Shown piece by piece: positions 43,894 to 52,888 of a DNA stretch of 63,414 nucleotides. The notes beneath the pieces were generated by a model that saw nothing but the letters and a program-made list of their open reading frames with translations, made no database searches and was not told the origin of the DNA. The stretch's first letter is position 1; every line of letters begins with the position of its first letter. The position numbers and the translations under genes were made by a program. The stretch lies in assembly GCA_026419575.1 (NCBI GenBank), contig JANZZC010000114.1:1-63414 (forward strand), in the 5' to 3' direction. Origin of the DNA: Thermomicrobium sp. (GTDB lineage Bacteria > Chloroflexota > Chloroflexia > Thermomicrobiales > Thermomicrobiaceae).

Positions 43894-44847
43894 ATGCATC
43901 CCCGCTATCTGTGGTGGAACGGACAGCAGGTTCGTTGGGAGGAAGCGACGGTCCACGTCACGGAGCTCGGCTGGTCGACGGTCGGGGCCGTGTTCGAGGG
44001 GATCCGGGCCTACTGGAACGCGGAGTCCGGGGAAGCGTTCGTTTTCCGGCTCCGCGAGCACCTGGAGAGACTGCTCCGCTCGATGCGGCTGGTGCGCCTG
44101 GCGACGCGCTGGAGCATCGGCGAGTTGACCGAGGCGATCCTGCGCCTGCTCCGCGAGAACGACTGCCGCGAAGATACCTACATCCAACCGGTCGCCTACC
44201 GTGCGGCTGGCCCGAAGACCTTGAGCGGCTTCTCGGAAGAGTCCGGGTTGTACATCGTGACGCGCCCGATGCCCTCGCATCTGCTGACCGGCCGGGTGGT
44301 GCGGGCGAAGGTCAGTTCGTGGCGGCGGATCAGCGACGACGTGATGCCGCCGCGCGTCAAGAACATCTCCAACTACCGGAACGGCCAGCTCGCGGCGATG
44401 GAGGCCCAGCTGGACGGCTACGACCAGGCGATCCTCCTGAACCAGCAAGGGAAGGTGGCCGAGGCGCCCGGTGCCTGCGTGATGCTCGTTCGGAACGGCA
44501 AGCTGATCACGCCAGACGTCACGCAGAGCATCCTCGAGAGCATCACGCGCGACGCGTTGCTGCGGTTGGCCCGGGAGGAACTCGGTCTGCAGGTCGAGGA
44601 GCGAGCGGTCGACCGGACGGAGCTCTACGTCGCCGAGGAAGTCTTCCTGTGCGGTACGGCATACGAGATCACCCCGGTCGGTGAGGTCGACCGTTACCCG
44701 ATCGGTGACGGCCGGCCTGGCCCGGTCACCCGGGCGCTCGAGCGGCTGTACCACGACATCGTGCGCGGCATCGACCCGCGGCGGCCGGAATGGCGCACAC
44801 CGGTCGGCCTGACCGAGCGCGCCGCAGTACCGGGTGGCGGAAGCTGA
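43894..44847 (+). CDS. Branched-chain aminotransferase-like class IV aminotransferase
   Basis: The 317-residue PLP fold-type-IV enzyme has WSTVGAVFEGIRAYWN, the PLP lysine in PRVKNISNYRNGQLA, QAILLNQQGKVAEAPGACVMLVRNGKLITP, ITRDALLRLA, and LYVAEEVFLCGTAYEITPV with GRPGPVT near the C-terminus. These fit IlvE. The active-site loop has EAPGAC where most BCATs (and the paralog at 60634) have EGSAAN, which may alter substrate choice. ATG 43894 has AAGGTGAG five bases upstream; the frame extends far upstream but not as family sequence. It converges on the HemL-like gene (gap 15). Confidence 0.88.
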   Translation: MHPRYLWWNGQQVRWEEATVHVTELGWSTVGAVFEGIRAYWNAESGEAFVFRLREHLERLLRSMRLVRLATRWSIGELTEAILRLLRENDCREDTYIQPVAYRAAGPKTLSGFSEESGLYIVTRPMPSHLLTGRVVRAKVSSWRRISDDVMPPRVKNISNYRNGQLAAMEAQLDGYDQAILLNQQGKVAEAPGACVMLVRNGKLITPDVTQSILESITRDALLRLAREELGLQVEERAVDRTELYVAEEVFLCGTAYEITPVGEVDRYPIGDGRPGPVTRALERLYHDIVRGIDPRRPEWRTPVGLTERAAVPGGGS

Positions 44848-44862
44848 GCGCGCGCCGAACGT

Positions 44863-46242
44863 TCACGCCGAGCGGTCGAACCATCCTTCCTCGGCCATGC
44901 GGCGCAGGGCACGCTCGAACGCTTCGATCGTCCGGTCGATGTCTTCCGGCGTGTGCGCGACGCTCAGGAGGCCGCCGCCGTGGAAGAGGTCGACGCCCTC
45001 GTTGACCATCGCCTGGTAGAGCGTCGTCGCCAGTCGCGGTGACATGCCGGTCTTGAGGACGACCGGCGAGACCCCCTCCGGCATGCGGATATCCTCGCCG
45101 CGCTGGTTCGTGCACGTATGGCCGAGCGCGATGTGGAAGACGGAACTCTCGCCCCACACGAACCCGGGGATCCCGAGGGAGACGAGGACGCGGTTCATCC
45201 CGCGACGCAGCCGTGCAGCCATCTCGTCGGCGTGCCGTTGCACCGCCGGATCGGCGACGAGCTGGAGGCAGGCGCACCCGGCCGCCGCGGAGAGCGGGTT
45301 GGCGTTGAAGGTGCCCGGGTGCGCGACGCGCCGTCGGTTCCACTCGGGATCGTCGCGGAACTCCAGGAGCGCCATGATGTCGGCGCGACCCCCGACGGCT
45401 CCGCCGGGCAACCCGCCGGCGACGATCTTGGCCAGCGTGGTGAGGTCGGGCCGGATCCCGACCAGACCTTGGACGCCACCGGGCGACCAGCGGAAGCCGG
45501 TGATCACTTCGTCGAAGATGAGCAGTGTCCCCGTCCGCTCGGTGACGGCGCGCAGCCGGTGCAGGAAGCCCTCGGGCAGCGGGATCGACGCCCAGGAGGC
45601 TCCGGAGGGTTCGAGGATGACTGCTGCGATGTCTCCCTCGGCTAGCCGGTGTTCGACGAAGTCGAGATCGTTGACCGGCGCGACCACGACCGTCTCGAGC
45701 ACGGCACGTGGGATCCCGGGAAGCGCTCGCTCTTCGAACGGCGGCTTCTCGCCGGGGAGCGCGTAGTCCTGCCAGCCATGGAAGTGCCCAGCGAACTTGA
45801 GGATCTTCTCCCGACCCGTGTACGCTCGGGCGAGCCGCATCGCAAGCAACGTCGCCTCCGTCCCGGAGGCCGTGAACTTCACCCGCTCGCAGGAGGGCTT
45901 CAGTTCGCGGATCCGCTCCGCCCACTCCAGTTCCAGGTCGTGCCCGGCACCGTAGTGCGTACCGCGCCGGATCTGCGCCTGGACGGCTTCGACGATGTGC
46001 GGGTGCGCGTGACCGAGCAGCAGCGCCCCGTGCCCCATCGTGTAGTCGATGAGTTCGTTGCCGTCGACGTCCCACTTGCGCGAACCGCTCGCCCGCTCGA
46101 CGTAGAGCGGGAACGGCTTCTGGTAGCGCACGTCGTGGGTCACTCCACTCGGGAAGTCGCGCAGGGCGCGCTCGTAGCGGGCCTGGGAAGTCGGGTGCTT
46201 GACTCGGTACTCTTCCTCGATCGTCAGCGTTCGCTGGGCCAT
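44863..46242 (-). CDS. Glutamate-1-semialdehyde aminomutase-like class III aminotransferase
   Basis: This 459-residue class III PLP enzyme is related to HemL: FPSGVTHDVRY, YTMGHGALLLGHAHPHIVEAV, VKFTASGTEATLLAMRLARAYTGREKILKFAGHFHGW, LIFDEVITGFRWSPGG, and the PLP lysine in TLAKIVAGGLPGGAVGG. It is longer and more divergent than a standard HemL (about 430) and has no heme genes beside it, so it may be one of the GSA-AM-like aminotransferases with another substrate. A promoter candidate is at 46280-46309. It is divergent from the desulfhydrase-like gene. Confidence 0.88.
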   Translation of the reverse strand: MAQRTLTIEEEYRVKHPTSQARYERALRDFPSGVTHDVRYQKPFPLYVERASGSRKWDVDGNELIDYTMGHGALLLGHAHPHIVEAVQAQIRRGTHYGAGHDLELEWAERIRELKPSCERVKFTASGTEATLLAMRLARAYTGREKILKFAGHFHGWQDYALPGEKPPFEERALPGIPRAVLETVVVAPVNDLDFVEHRLAEGDIAAVILEPSGASWASIPLPEGFLHRLRAVTERTGTLLIFDEVITGFRWSPGGVQGLVGIRPDLTTLAKIVAGGLPGGAVGGRADIMALLEFRDDPEWNRRRVAHPGTFNANPLSAAAGCACLQLVADPAVQRHADEMAARLRRGMNRVLVSLGIPGFVWGESSVFHIALGHTCTNQRGEDIRMPEGVSPVVLKTGMSPRLATTLYQAMVNEGVDLFHGGGLLSVAHTPEDIDRTIEAFERALRRMAEEGWFDRSA

Positions 46243-46279
46243 CGCCGGTTCCTCCTGTACAGTCCGTCCCCCGCAGGCG

Positions 46280-46309
46280 ATTATCGGTCACGGAGGGAGA
46301 AGCGTCCAA
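46280..46309 (-). promoter_or_regulatory. Candidate promoter of the HemL-like gene
   Basis: On the minus strand TTGGAC (46309-46304) and GATAAT (46285-46280) are 18 bases apart, with ATG 46242 about 38 bases further on and an AGGAGGA site in between. Confidence 0.4.
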
Positions 46310-46327
46310 ACGGGAGGAGAGGTCCGG

Positions 46328-47347
46328 ATGCGGCTCGTCGACCTTCCGCGGTTCCCGCTGGCGACGCTCCCGACGCCGCTCGACGAGGCCCCACGCTTGG
46401 GTGCGGAACTCGGCGGGATCCGCGTCCTCGTCAAACGCGACGATCTGACGGGGCTGGCTCTCGGGGGCAACAAGACGCGGAAGCTCGAGTATCTCCTCGG
46501 CGACGCGTTGCAGCGCGGCGCGACGACCGTCCTGACCGAGGGGCCCGTCCAGTCGAACCACTGTCGGCAGACGGCCGCGGCGGCGGCCCGCGCTGGCTTG
46601 CGCTGTGTCCTCGTGTTGAGCGGGAGCGAACTCGCTCCCCCGGTGCAGGGGAACCTGCTCCTCGACTACTTGTTCGGTGCGACCGTGCAGGTCGTCCGCA
46701 CGCGCGAGGAACGGGCGGCGCTGCTCGCAGCCGAGGCCCGGGCGTGCGCCGAGCGAGGCGAGCGTCCCTACGTGATCCCGACCGGCGGCTCGACGGCCGT
46801 CGGCGCGGCGGCGTACGTCCAGGCGACCCTCGAACTCGTCCAGCAGCTCGTCGCGCGGAACGCGCGCCCGACTGCGCTCTACGTCGCGACGTCGACGTCG
46901 GGCGGCACGCACGCTGGTCTCGTGCTCGGGGCCAGGCTCCTCGGCGACCCGTTCCGGGTGATCGGCGTCGCGGTCGAAGAGGATGGCGAGGCGATCCGGC
47001 GCCGCGTCGCGGCGCTCGCGAACGAGACGGCGGCTGTGCTCGGGCTCGCTGTGCGCATCGAAGACCGCGAGGTGGTCGTGGACGACCGCTGGGTAGGACC
47101 TGGGTACGGCAGCGCCGACGAGCGGACCGTCGAAGCGATGGTGCTCGCGGCGAGGACGGAGGGACTCGTTCTCGACCCGGTGTACACTGGCAAGGCGATG
47201 GCGGCACTCATCGGCGACGCGCGTACCGGGGCATTCCAGCCGGGCGAAACGGTCGTCTTTTGGCATACCGGCGGCGCGCCTGCCGTGTTCGCGCACGCGG
47301 AGCGACTCGCGCCGGCCTTTCGTGGCGAGAGACCAGTGGAACGGTGA
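46328..47347 (+). CDS. D-cysteine desulfhydrase / ACC deaminase family PLP enzyme
   Basis: The 339-residue fold-type-II PLP enzyme has FPLATLPTPLDEAPRLGAELGG, VKRDDLTGLALGGNKTRKLEYL (with the PLP lysine in GGNKTRK), EGPVQSNHCRQTAAAAAR, VIPTGGSTAVGAAAYV, and a Gly-rich phosphate loop TSTSGGTHAGL. These are the marks of the DcyD/ACC deaminase group, which break D-cysteine to pyruvate, sulfide and ammonia or open the ACC ring. The two activities cannot be separated confidently by eye. The start follows GGGAGGAGAGG. It overlaps priA as GTGA. Confidence 0.9.
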   Translation: MRLVDLPRFPLATLPTPLDEAPRLGAELGGIRVLVKRDDLTGLALGGNKTRKLEYLLGDALQRGATTVLTEGPVQSNHCRQTAAAAARAGLRCVLVLSGSELAPPVQGNLLLDYLFGATVQVVRTREERAALLAAEARACAERGERPYVIPTGGSTAVGAAAYVQATLELVQQLVARNARPTALYVATSTSGGTHAGLVLGARLLGDPFRVIGVAVEEDGEAIRRRVAALANETAAVLGLAVRIEDREVVVDDRWVGPGYGSADERTVEAMVLAARTEGLVLDPVYTGKAMAALIGDARTGAFQPGETVVFWHTGGAPAVFAHAERLAPAFRGERPVER

Positions 47348-49779
47348 GCGAGCATCAGTACGCCGACGTCGTGCTCGAGCTGGAGGCGAGCGAGCGGTAC
47401 CCGGTGTTGACCTACCGTGTCCCGCCGTCGCTCGTCGGGCACGTCCACGCCTATCGCGCAGTGTGGGTACCGTTGCGGGACGAGGTCCGGCTCGGCATCG
47501 TGGTTCGGCTGCACGGGGAGGCACCTGCTTTCGCGGTCCGCTCGCTGCTCGGGCTCGTCGAGCCGTCGTTCGCCTTGACGCCGATCCAATGGGAGCTCGC
47601 CGAGTGGCTCGTCCGCGAGACGCTCTGCACGCTCTGGGAGGCGGTGGCGCTCTTCCTGCCGCCGCGCCTCGCCCAGCGCGTCGAGTATCTCCTGCGGCCG
47701 ACCGGAAGCGGCGTTCCCGAGCGGCTCTCGCCGCTGCAGCGGCGCCTCCTGCAACTGCTGGAGGAACGCGGACCGCTGACGCTCGAACAGGCGCGCCGGG
47801 CGCTGGGACGGTCGCTCACGACGGTCGTGGATCGGGCGCTCGCGGCTGGGGCGATCGAGCGCGTTCCGGTCGTCCGTCCGGTGCGCCGGGTCGCCCAGGA
47901 GCAGTTCCTGAGGGTTCGTCTCGACGTTTCCCCGCCGGACGGCGCCGCGCGGGCAGCGTACGGGACGCTCGTGCGCTGGGCGCGGGAACACCAGGGCGCG
48001 TTATTCCCGCGCCGGCTCGCGCGCCGCTTGGGGATCGATGGACGCACGGTGCAGGCCTTGCTCGCAGCCGGTGCCCTGGAACTCGTCGAGCTCCCGCGGG
48101 GTGCGCTCGCGCTCCTGCCGGAGATGGTCGACCGTCCTCCGGTGCTCACGGCCGAGCAGCAGCGGGCATGGGAGACGGTCCGCGCGGCGTTCGACGAGTC
48201 GGCACCGCGACCGATTCTGGTGTACGGCGTGACCGGGAGCGGCAAGACGGAGCTCTACCTGCGCGCGCTCGGCGAGTGTCTGCGTCGGGGCCGGCAGGCG
48301 ATCGTCCTCGTGCCGGAGATCGCGCTGGCGACGCAGATCGTCCAACGGATCGCGGCCCGGTTTCCCGGGCGGACCGTGTTGCTCCACAGCGGGCTGCCGG
48401 AGAGCGAGCGGGCAGCCAGCTGGGAGGCGATCGCGGAGGGACGTGCCGATATCGTGGTGGGCCCTCGTTCGGCCTTGTTCGCCCCGCTGCGCGACATCGG
48501 CTTGATCGTGATTGACGAGGAGCACGATGCGACCTACAAGCAGCAGGAGCCGGCGCCGCGCTACCATGCGCGGGCCGTCGCCCTCCGGCTCGCGGAACTT
48601 TCCCGTGCCGTTTTCCTCATGGGCAGTGCGACGCCGGACGTCGTCACGGCCTACCGTGCGGCCACCGGTGCGTACCGCGTCGTGCGCCTCCAGGAACGGG
48701 TCGGGCCGGCCGTGGTCGGCGACCGCGGCGACCTCGAGCGGGTATCGCTCGGGCTCCCGCAGGTCGAGGTCGTGGACATGCGGCTGGAGCACCAGCTCGG
48801 GAATCCAGGTCTGTTCAGTCGTGCGTTGGTCGAGGCGATCGAGCGCGCGCTCCGGGCGGGTGAGCAAGCGCTCCTCCTCATCAACCGGCGTGGGCTGGCG
48901 ACGCTCGTGCAGTGTCGTGCCTGCGGGCACGTCGAGCGTTGTCCTTTGTGCGACGTGCCGCTGGTCTTCCATGCGGACCGACTGCAACTGATCTGCCACC
49001 GCTGCGACCTCCGCCGGCTGCCCAGTCCGAGCTGTCCGGCCTGCGGGAAACCGGCGCTGAGCTATTACGGTGCCGGTACCCAGCGCGTCGAGCGAGAGGT
49101 CCGGCTCCGCTTTCCGACAGCACGCGTCCTGCGGTGGGATCAGGACGTGGTGCGGCAAGGAGGAGACCCGCGCCGGCTGTTCCAGGCCGTGGTGCGACGC
49201 GAGGTCGACGTGGTCGTCGGCACGCAGATGGTGGCGAAGGGGTTCGATTTCCCGGCGGTGATGGTCGTCGGTATCGTGCACGCCGACAGCGGCATCTACC
49301 TTCCGGATTACCGTGCGGCCGAGCGGACGTTCCAGCTCCTGACGCAAGTAGCCGGGCGGGCCGGGCGGCACCTCCCCGGTGGTCGAGTGGTGATCCAGAC
49401 CTACACGCCGGAGCACTACGCCATTCGGGCAGCGAGCCGGCAGGACTACGAACGCTTCTATGAGGAGGAGCTCGCCTTTCGAGAGCGGCACGGCTATCCG
49501 CCGTTCCGCCGCCTCGTGCGCCTGCTCGCCCGGCACCGTGACGAGGTCGGGGGGCGTCTGGTGGCCGAGGAGATGGCCGAGCGCCTGCGAGAGCGCGCGC
49601 GGGAACTCGGCGCGCGCGATTGCGAGGTGCTGGGGCCGACCCCGGCGTTCGTGAGTCGACTCCGCGGTTACTACCAGTGGCAGCTGCTGGTCCGCGGTGC
49701 CGATGGGCCGCGCGTCGTCGCCGAGGTGCCGCTGCACGGCGGTTGGATCGTCGACGTCGATCCGGTGAGTTTGCTGTGA
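47344..49779 (+). CDS. priA: Primosomal protein N' (replication restart helicase PriA)
   Basis: The 811-residue superfamily 2 helicase restarts stalled forks. The N-terminal 3'-DNA-binding domain (VVLELEASERYPVLTYRVPPSLVGHVHAYRAVWVPL) is followed by a winged helix, Walker A GVTGSGKTE, DEEH (motif II), SATPD, and motifs V-VI (VVGTQMVAKGFDFPAV, VAGRAGR). Eight zinc-binding cysteines lie in two clusters: CRACGHVERCPLC and CHRCDLRRLPSPSCPAC. GTG 47344 overlaps the desulfhydrase stop. The frame continues far upstream on paper, but only from here does the protein match PriA. Confidence 0.95.
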   Translation: MSEHQYADVVLELEASERYPVLTYRVPPSLVGHVHAYRAVWVPLRDEVRLGIVVRLHGEAPAFAVRSLLGLVEPSFALTPIQWELAEWLVRETLCTLWEAVALFLPPRLAQRVEYLLRPTGSGVPERLSPLQRRLLQLLEERGPLTLEQARRALGRSLTTVVDRALAAGAIERVPVVRPVRRVAQEQFLRVRLDVSPPDGAARAAYGTLVRWAREHQGALFPRRLARRLGIDGRTVQALLAAGALELVELPRGALALLPEMVDRPPVLTAEQQRAWETVRAAFDESAPRPILVYGVTGSGKTELYLRALGECLRRGRQAIVLVPEIALATQIVQRIAARFPGRTVLLHSGLPESERAASWEAIAEGRADIVVGPRSALFAPLRDIGLIVIDEEHDATYKQQEPAPRYHARAVALRLAELSRAVFLMGSATPDVVTAYRAATGAYRVVRLQERVGPAVVGDRGDLERVSLGLPQVEVVDMRLEHQLGNPGLFSRALVEAIERALRAGEQALLLINRRGLATLVQCRACGHVERCPLCDVPLVFHADRLQLICHRCDLRRLPSPSCPACGKPALSYYGAGTQRVEREVRLRFPTARVLRWDQDVVRQGGDPRRLFQAVVRREVDVVVGTQMVAKGFDFPAVMVVGIVHADSGIYLPDYRAAERTFQLLTQVAGRAGRHLPGGRVVIQTYTPEHYAIRAASRQDYERFYEEELAFRERHGYPPFRRLVRLLARHRDEVGGRLVAEEMAERLRERARELGARDCEVLGPTPAFVSRLRGYYQWQLLVRGADGPRVVAEVPLHGGWIVDVDPVSLL

Positions 49780-49784
49780 CCGGC

Positions 49785-49794
49785 TATACTTGAG
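49785..49794 (+). promoter_or_regulatory. Possible -10 (TATACTTGAG) upstream of def
   Basis: TATACTTGAG lies 30 bases before ATG 49824 and is identical to the ten bases at 37590 upstream of hslV. The -35 is not clear. Confidence 0.35.
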
Positions 49795-49823
49795 AGGAAC
49801 GCGAGCGCGAGGGTTGCGGGAGC

Positions 49824-50351
49824 ATGGCAGTACGGACGATCATCACCGAGGGGGATCCACGACTCCGGCAGAAGGCGCTGCGCATCCGTGCCGTCGACGA
49901 CGAGGTACGGCGGTTGGCGCGTGACCTGTGGGACACCGTCCGAGCGGCGAGCGGACTCGGTCTGGCTGCGCCGCAGATCGGCGTGCTGCGTCGGATCATC
50001 GTCGTCTCGATCCCGCCCGATTACGTGGAAGAGGGCGATCCGGGCGTCGAGCTCACGCTGATCAACCCCGAGATCGTGCGAGCGAGCGGTCGCCAGGTCG
50101 GCCTCGAGGGGTGCCTGAGCATCCCAGGTTGGTACGGTGAAGTTCCGCGCTTCATGCACGTCACGGTCAAGGCGCTCGACCTCGACGGACGCGAGGTGCG
50201 CGTGAAGGGGAGCGGCCTCCTGGCTCGCGTCCTCCAGCACGAGATCGACCATCTCGACGGGATTCTCTTCGTCGATCGCATCGCGGATCGCTCGACGCTC
50301 CGGTACATTCCGGACGAAGAAGAGGAGCCGGCAGCCCAGGCGGCCTCCTGA
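49824..50351 (+). CDS. def: Peptide deformylase
   Basis: The 175-residue metalloenzyme removes the N-formyl group from nascent proteins. The three signatures are present: GLGLAAPQIG, EGCLS (metal ligand Cys) and QHEIDHLDG (two His ligands and catalytic Glu). The C-terminus ends in an acidic tail (DEEEEPAAQAAS). It stands alone after priA, with its own -10-like element, and converges on gmk with only three bases between the stops. Confidence 0.96.
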   Translation: MAVRTIITEGDPRLRQKALRIRAVDDEVRRLARDLWDTVRAASGLGLAAPQIGVLRRIIVVSIPPDYVEEGDPGVELTLINPEIVRASGRQVGLEGCLSIPGWYGEVPRFMHVTVKALDLDGREVRVKGSGLLARVLQHEIDHLDGILFVDRIADRSTLRYIPDEEEEPAAQAAS

Positions 50352-50354
50352 GCG

Positions 50355-51008
50355 TCAGAGGACGATCTCGGCCTGGTGCACGCGGCTCTGCTCGGCGAGG
50401 AGAATGGCGTCGATCGTGGCCAGCGTCTGATCCAACCGGTCCGTCTCGTTGAAGACGACGTAGTCGAACTCGTAGACACGGGCGAGTTCGCGCGATGCGG
50501 TCGCGATCCGCTCCATGAGCGTCGCTGGGTCGTCCGTCTTGCGGCTTCGCAGGCGCTGCATGAGTTCGGCCATCGACGGGGGCGCGAGGAAGATCAAGAT
50601 CGCTTGCGGAACCAATCGGCGGATCGAGGACGCGCCTTGCACGTCGACTTTGACCACGACCGTCTTGCCGCTGCGCAGCGCCCGCCGGACACGTTCCTTG
50701 GGAACACCGTACAGGTGCCCGTAGACTTCGGCCCACTCGAGGAACTCCCCGCGCTCGCGGGTCGCCAAGAACTCCTCGCGCGACATGAAGAGGTAATGGA
50801 CGCCGTCGATTTCGCCGGGACGACGCGGGCGCGTCGTGGCGGTGACCGCGAAGTAGAACTCCGGATGCGCCTGGCGCATCCGCTCGATCACGGTGTCCTT
50901 GCCGACACCGGAAGGGCCGGAGATGACGATCAGCTTCGGGCGGACACGCTGCCGGAGTTCCTCGAGGAGTTCGTCGGCCTGCGTATTCAACCCGAGATCG
51001 TCCGTCAC
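50355..51008 (-). CDS. gmk: Guanylate kinase
   Basis: The 217-residue enzyme phosphorylates GMP to GDP. The P-loop is GPSGVGKDT, the GMP-binding region is VTATTRPRRPGEIDGVHYLFMSREEF, and EFLEWAEVYGHLYGVPKERV is the lid region. GTG 51008 was chosen because GGGAGG lies nine bases upstream; the longer frame to 51065 adds unfamiliar residues. In many bacteria rpoZ follows gmk, but here none does. Confidence 0.94.
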   Translation of the reverse strand: MTDDLGLNTQADELLEELRQRVRPKLIVISGPSGVGKDTVIERMRQAHPEFYFAVTATTRPRRPGEIDGVHYLFMSREEFLATRERGEFLEWAEVYGHLYGVPKERVRRALRSGKTVVVKVDVQGASSIRRLVPQAILIFLAPPSMAELMQRLRSRKTDDPATLMERIATASRELARVYEFDYVVFNETDRLDQTLATIDAILLAEQSRVHQAEIVL

Positions 51009-51121
51009 CGGCGCCGACCTCCCGCTCCGTTCGCCGCTCCCGCCCTGCCGTGGCGATCCCGCCACCCAGGCTCATTGTGCCATAGTTCGCACGGTTCGAT
51101 CGCAGGGAACCCGGAGGTCCC

Positions 51122-52885
51122 GTGGTGTTCGACGTCTTGACGATCGCAGCGTTGACCGATGAATGCCGGCGCACCTTCTCGGGCGGTCGCGTGCAGAAGG
51201 TCGTGCAGACCGAGCCGCTCGCCGTCGCGCTCGAGATCTATGCCGGACAGCGGTGGGGACTCGTGATCGACGTCAGCCCGCAGCAGCCGAAACTTTCCCT
51301 CTCCCGGTCGTTGCCGGCCGGCGATCCCGATCAGGTGACCCCCTTCCTGTTGCTCCTACGGAAATACGTCCGCGGCGCACGTCTGGTCGGCGTCGAACAG
51401 GTACCGCTCGAGCGGATCGTTCGCTTCCGCTTCGCGAGCCGGCTCGTCGATGAGCGTCGCGAGGAGCACCGGCTGGTGGAGACGGAACTCATCGTCGAGC
51501 TCATGGGGCGGCACAGCAACGCGATCCTGGTCGCGGCGGACGGCCGGATCCTGGACGCGCTCAAGCGCGTCCCCCCGACGATGAGCGCGGTACGCCCGGT
51601 GTTGCCGGGTCGGCCGTACCAACCACCGCCACCGCAGCTCAAGCGCGATCCCCGCCAGCTCACGCCGAGGTCGATCGCTTCGCTGCTGCTGGAGGTGCGA
51701 CCCGACAGCGAGCTCGCGGCGGTGCTCGTCCAACATCTCGCCGGTTTCAGTCCTCAGATGGCGCGGGAGGCGCTCTTCCGGGCAGCCGGTACCGCCGGGA
51801 TCACGGTCGCCGAGGCACGGGGAAGTCAGGACTTCCCGGAACGGCTGGCCGCCGCGATCGCCGGTGTCCTCGCGCCGTTGGAGACCGGCGCGTTCGAGCC
51901 GACCGTGTACCGGAGCGACGGCGTGCCGGTAGCTTTCGCGGCGATCCGTCTGCACTACTTGCAGGGGTTCGAGGTCGAACGGTTCGCGACGATATCGGAA
52001 GCGATCGAACGCTTCTCGACCGACCGACCGGAGCCGATCGAGCCGACAGCCGATCGCTACGCGCACCGTCGGCAACGGCTCCTGGAGGCGATCGCGCGCG
52101 AGCGTGCCCGGGTCGAGGCCCGGCTCCACGCGTTGGAGCAGGAAGCGCAGCGGGCTCGGGAAGCGGAGCGCTGGCGCCGGATGGGGGAGGCGATCCTGAC
52201 GGCGATCGGGGAGATCGAACCGGGCCAGCGCGAGCTCGTCTTCGAGGAGTTGCGGATCCCGCTCGACCCGGAGCGCACGCCGGTCGAGAACGCGCAGGAG
52301 TACTTCGAGCGCTACCGGAAGGCGAAGGCCGCGCTCGAGCACGTGCCGGCACGTGCGGAGGCGACCCGACTCGAACTCGAGTACCTGCAGCAGCTGGAAG
52401 CGTTGACGGCGGTCGCGGACTCGGCGGAAACGCTGGAGGCACTGCGGCAGGAACTCGGGTTGCTCGAGGGGAGCGGGGGCGCGACTGCGCCCCGGCAGCG
52501 CGCAGGCCAACGCAAGCTGCGGGCCTGGCGCACGGAGCGTGGCGACCGCATCGTCGTCGGACGCAACGCGCGCGAGAACGACTGGGTCACCTTCTCGGTG
52601 GCCAAGCCGGACGACGTGTGGCTCCACGCTCGCGGGCTGGCGGGTGCGCACGTGATCCTGCAGTGGGCCGGCCCCGAGGATCCTCGAATCCTCGAGAAAG
52701 CTGCGTCGATCGCCGCCTGGTACAGCGAGGGGCGCGAGAGCACGCGGGTGGCGGTCGATGTCACGCGGAGGCGGGACGTCCGACGGATTCCCAGTGCGGC
52801 ACCGGGTCTCGTGCGCTACCGCAACGAGCGGACGCTCCACGTCCGTCCGCTCCCGCCGGACGAACTCGGCCTCGTCGAGGCGTGA
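51122..52885 (+). CDS. rqcH: NFACT/RqcH-family ribosome quality control protein
   Basis: The 587-residue protein belongs to the bacterial Rqc2 homologues (formerly fibronectin-binding FbpA/DUF814), which bind stalled 50S subunits and direct alanine tailing. NFACT-N is MVFDVLTIAALTDECRRTFSGGRVQKVVQTEPLAVALEI, followed by LSLSRS..P and ELMGRHSNAILV. A long coiled coil (about 310-460; RQRLLEAIARERARVEARLHALEQEAQRAREAERWRR) is typical, and NFACT-R is GRNARENDWVTF..KPDDVWLHARGLAGAHVIL. GTG 51122 (followed by a second GTG) follows GGAACCCGGAGG. It converges on tatC with a three-base gap. Confidence 0.93.
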   Translation: MVFDVLTIAALTDECRRTFSGGRVQKVVQTEPLAVALEIYAGQRWGLVIDVSPQQPKLSLSRSLPAGDPDQVTPFLLLLRKYVRGARLVGVEQVPLERIVRFRFASRLVDERREEHRLVETELIVELMGRHSNAILVAADGRILDALKRVPPTMSAVRPVLPGRPYQPPPPQLKRDPRQLTPRSIASLLLEVRPDSELAAVLVQHLAGFSPQMAREALFRAAGTAGITVAEARGSQDFPERLAAAIAGVLAPLETGAFEPTVYRSDGVPVAFAAIRLHYLQGFEVERFATISEAIERFSTDRPEPIEPTADRYAHRRQRLLEAIARERARVEARLHALEQEAQRAREAERWRRMGEAILTAIGEIEPGQRELVFEELRIPLDPERTPVENAQEYFERYRKAKAALEHVPARAEATRLELEYLQQLEALTAVADSAETLEALRQELGLLEGSGGATAPRQRAGQRKLRAWRTERGDRIVVGRNARENDWVTFSVAKPDDVWLHARGLAGAHVILQWAGPEDPRILEKAASIAAWYSEGRESTRVAVDVTRRRDVRRIPSAAPGLVRYRNERTLHVRPLPPDELGLVEA

Positions 52886-52888
52886 ATC

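Noticed and set aside
41125-44754. Minus-strand open frame of 1209 codons
   Set aside because: It lies opposite the binding protein and the aminotransferase, both recognisable; its translation is Arg/Pro-rich with no family pattern, typical of antisense frames at high GC.
45649-47343. Upstream extension of priA by 565 codons
   Set aside because: It runs through the desulfhydrase-like gene in another frame and is not PriA-like; GTG 47344 with a GTGA overlap is the natural start.
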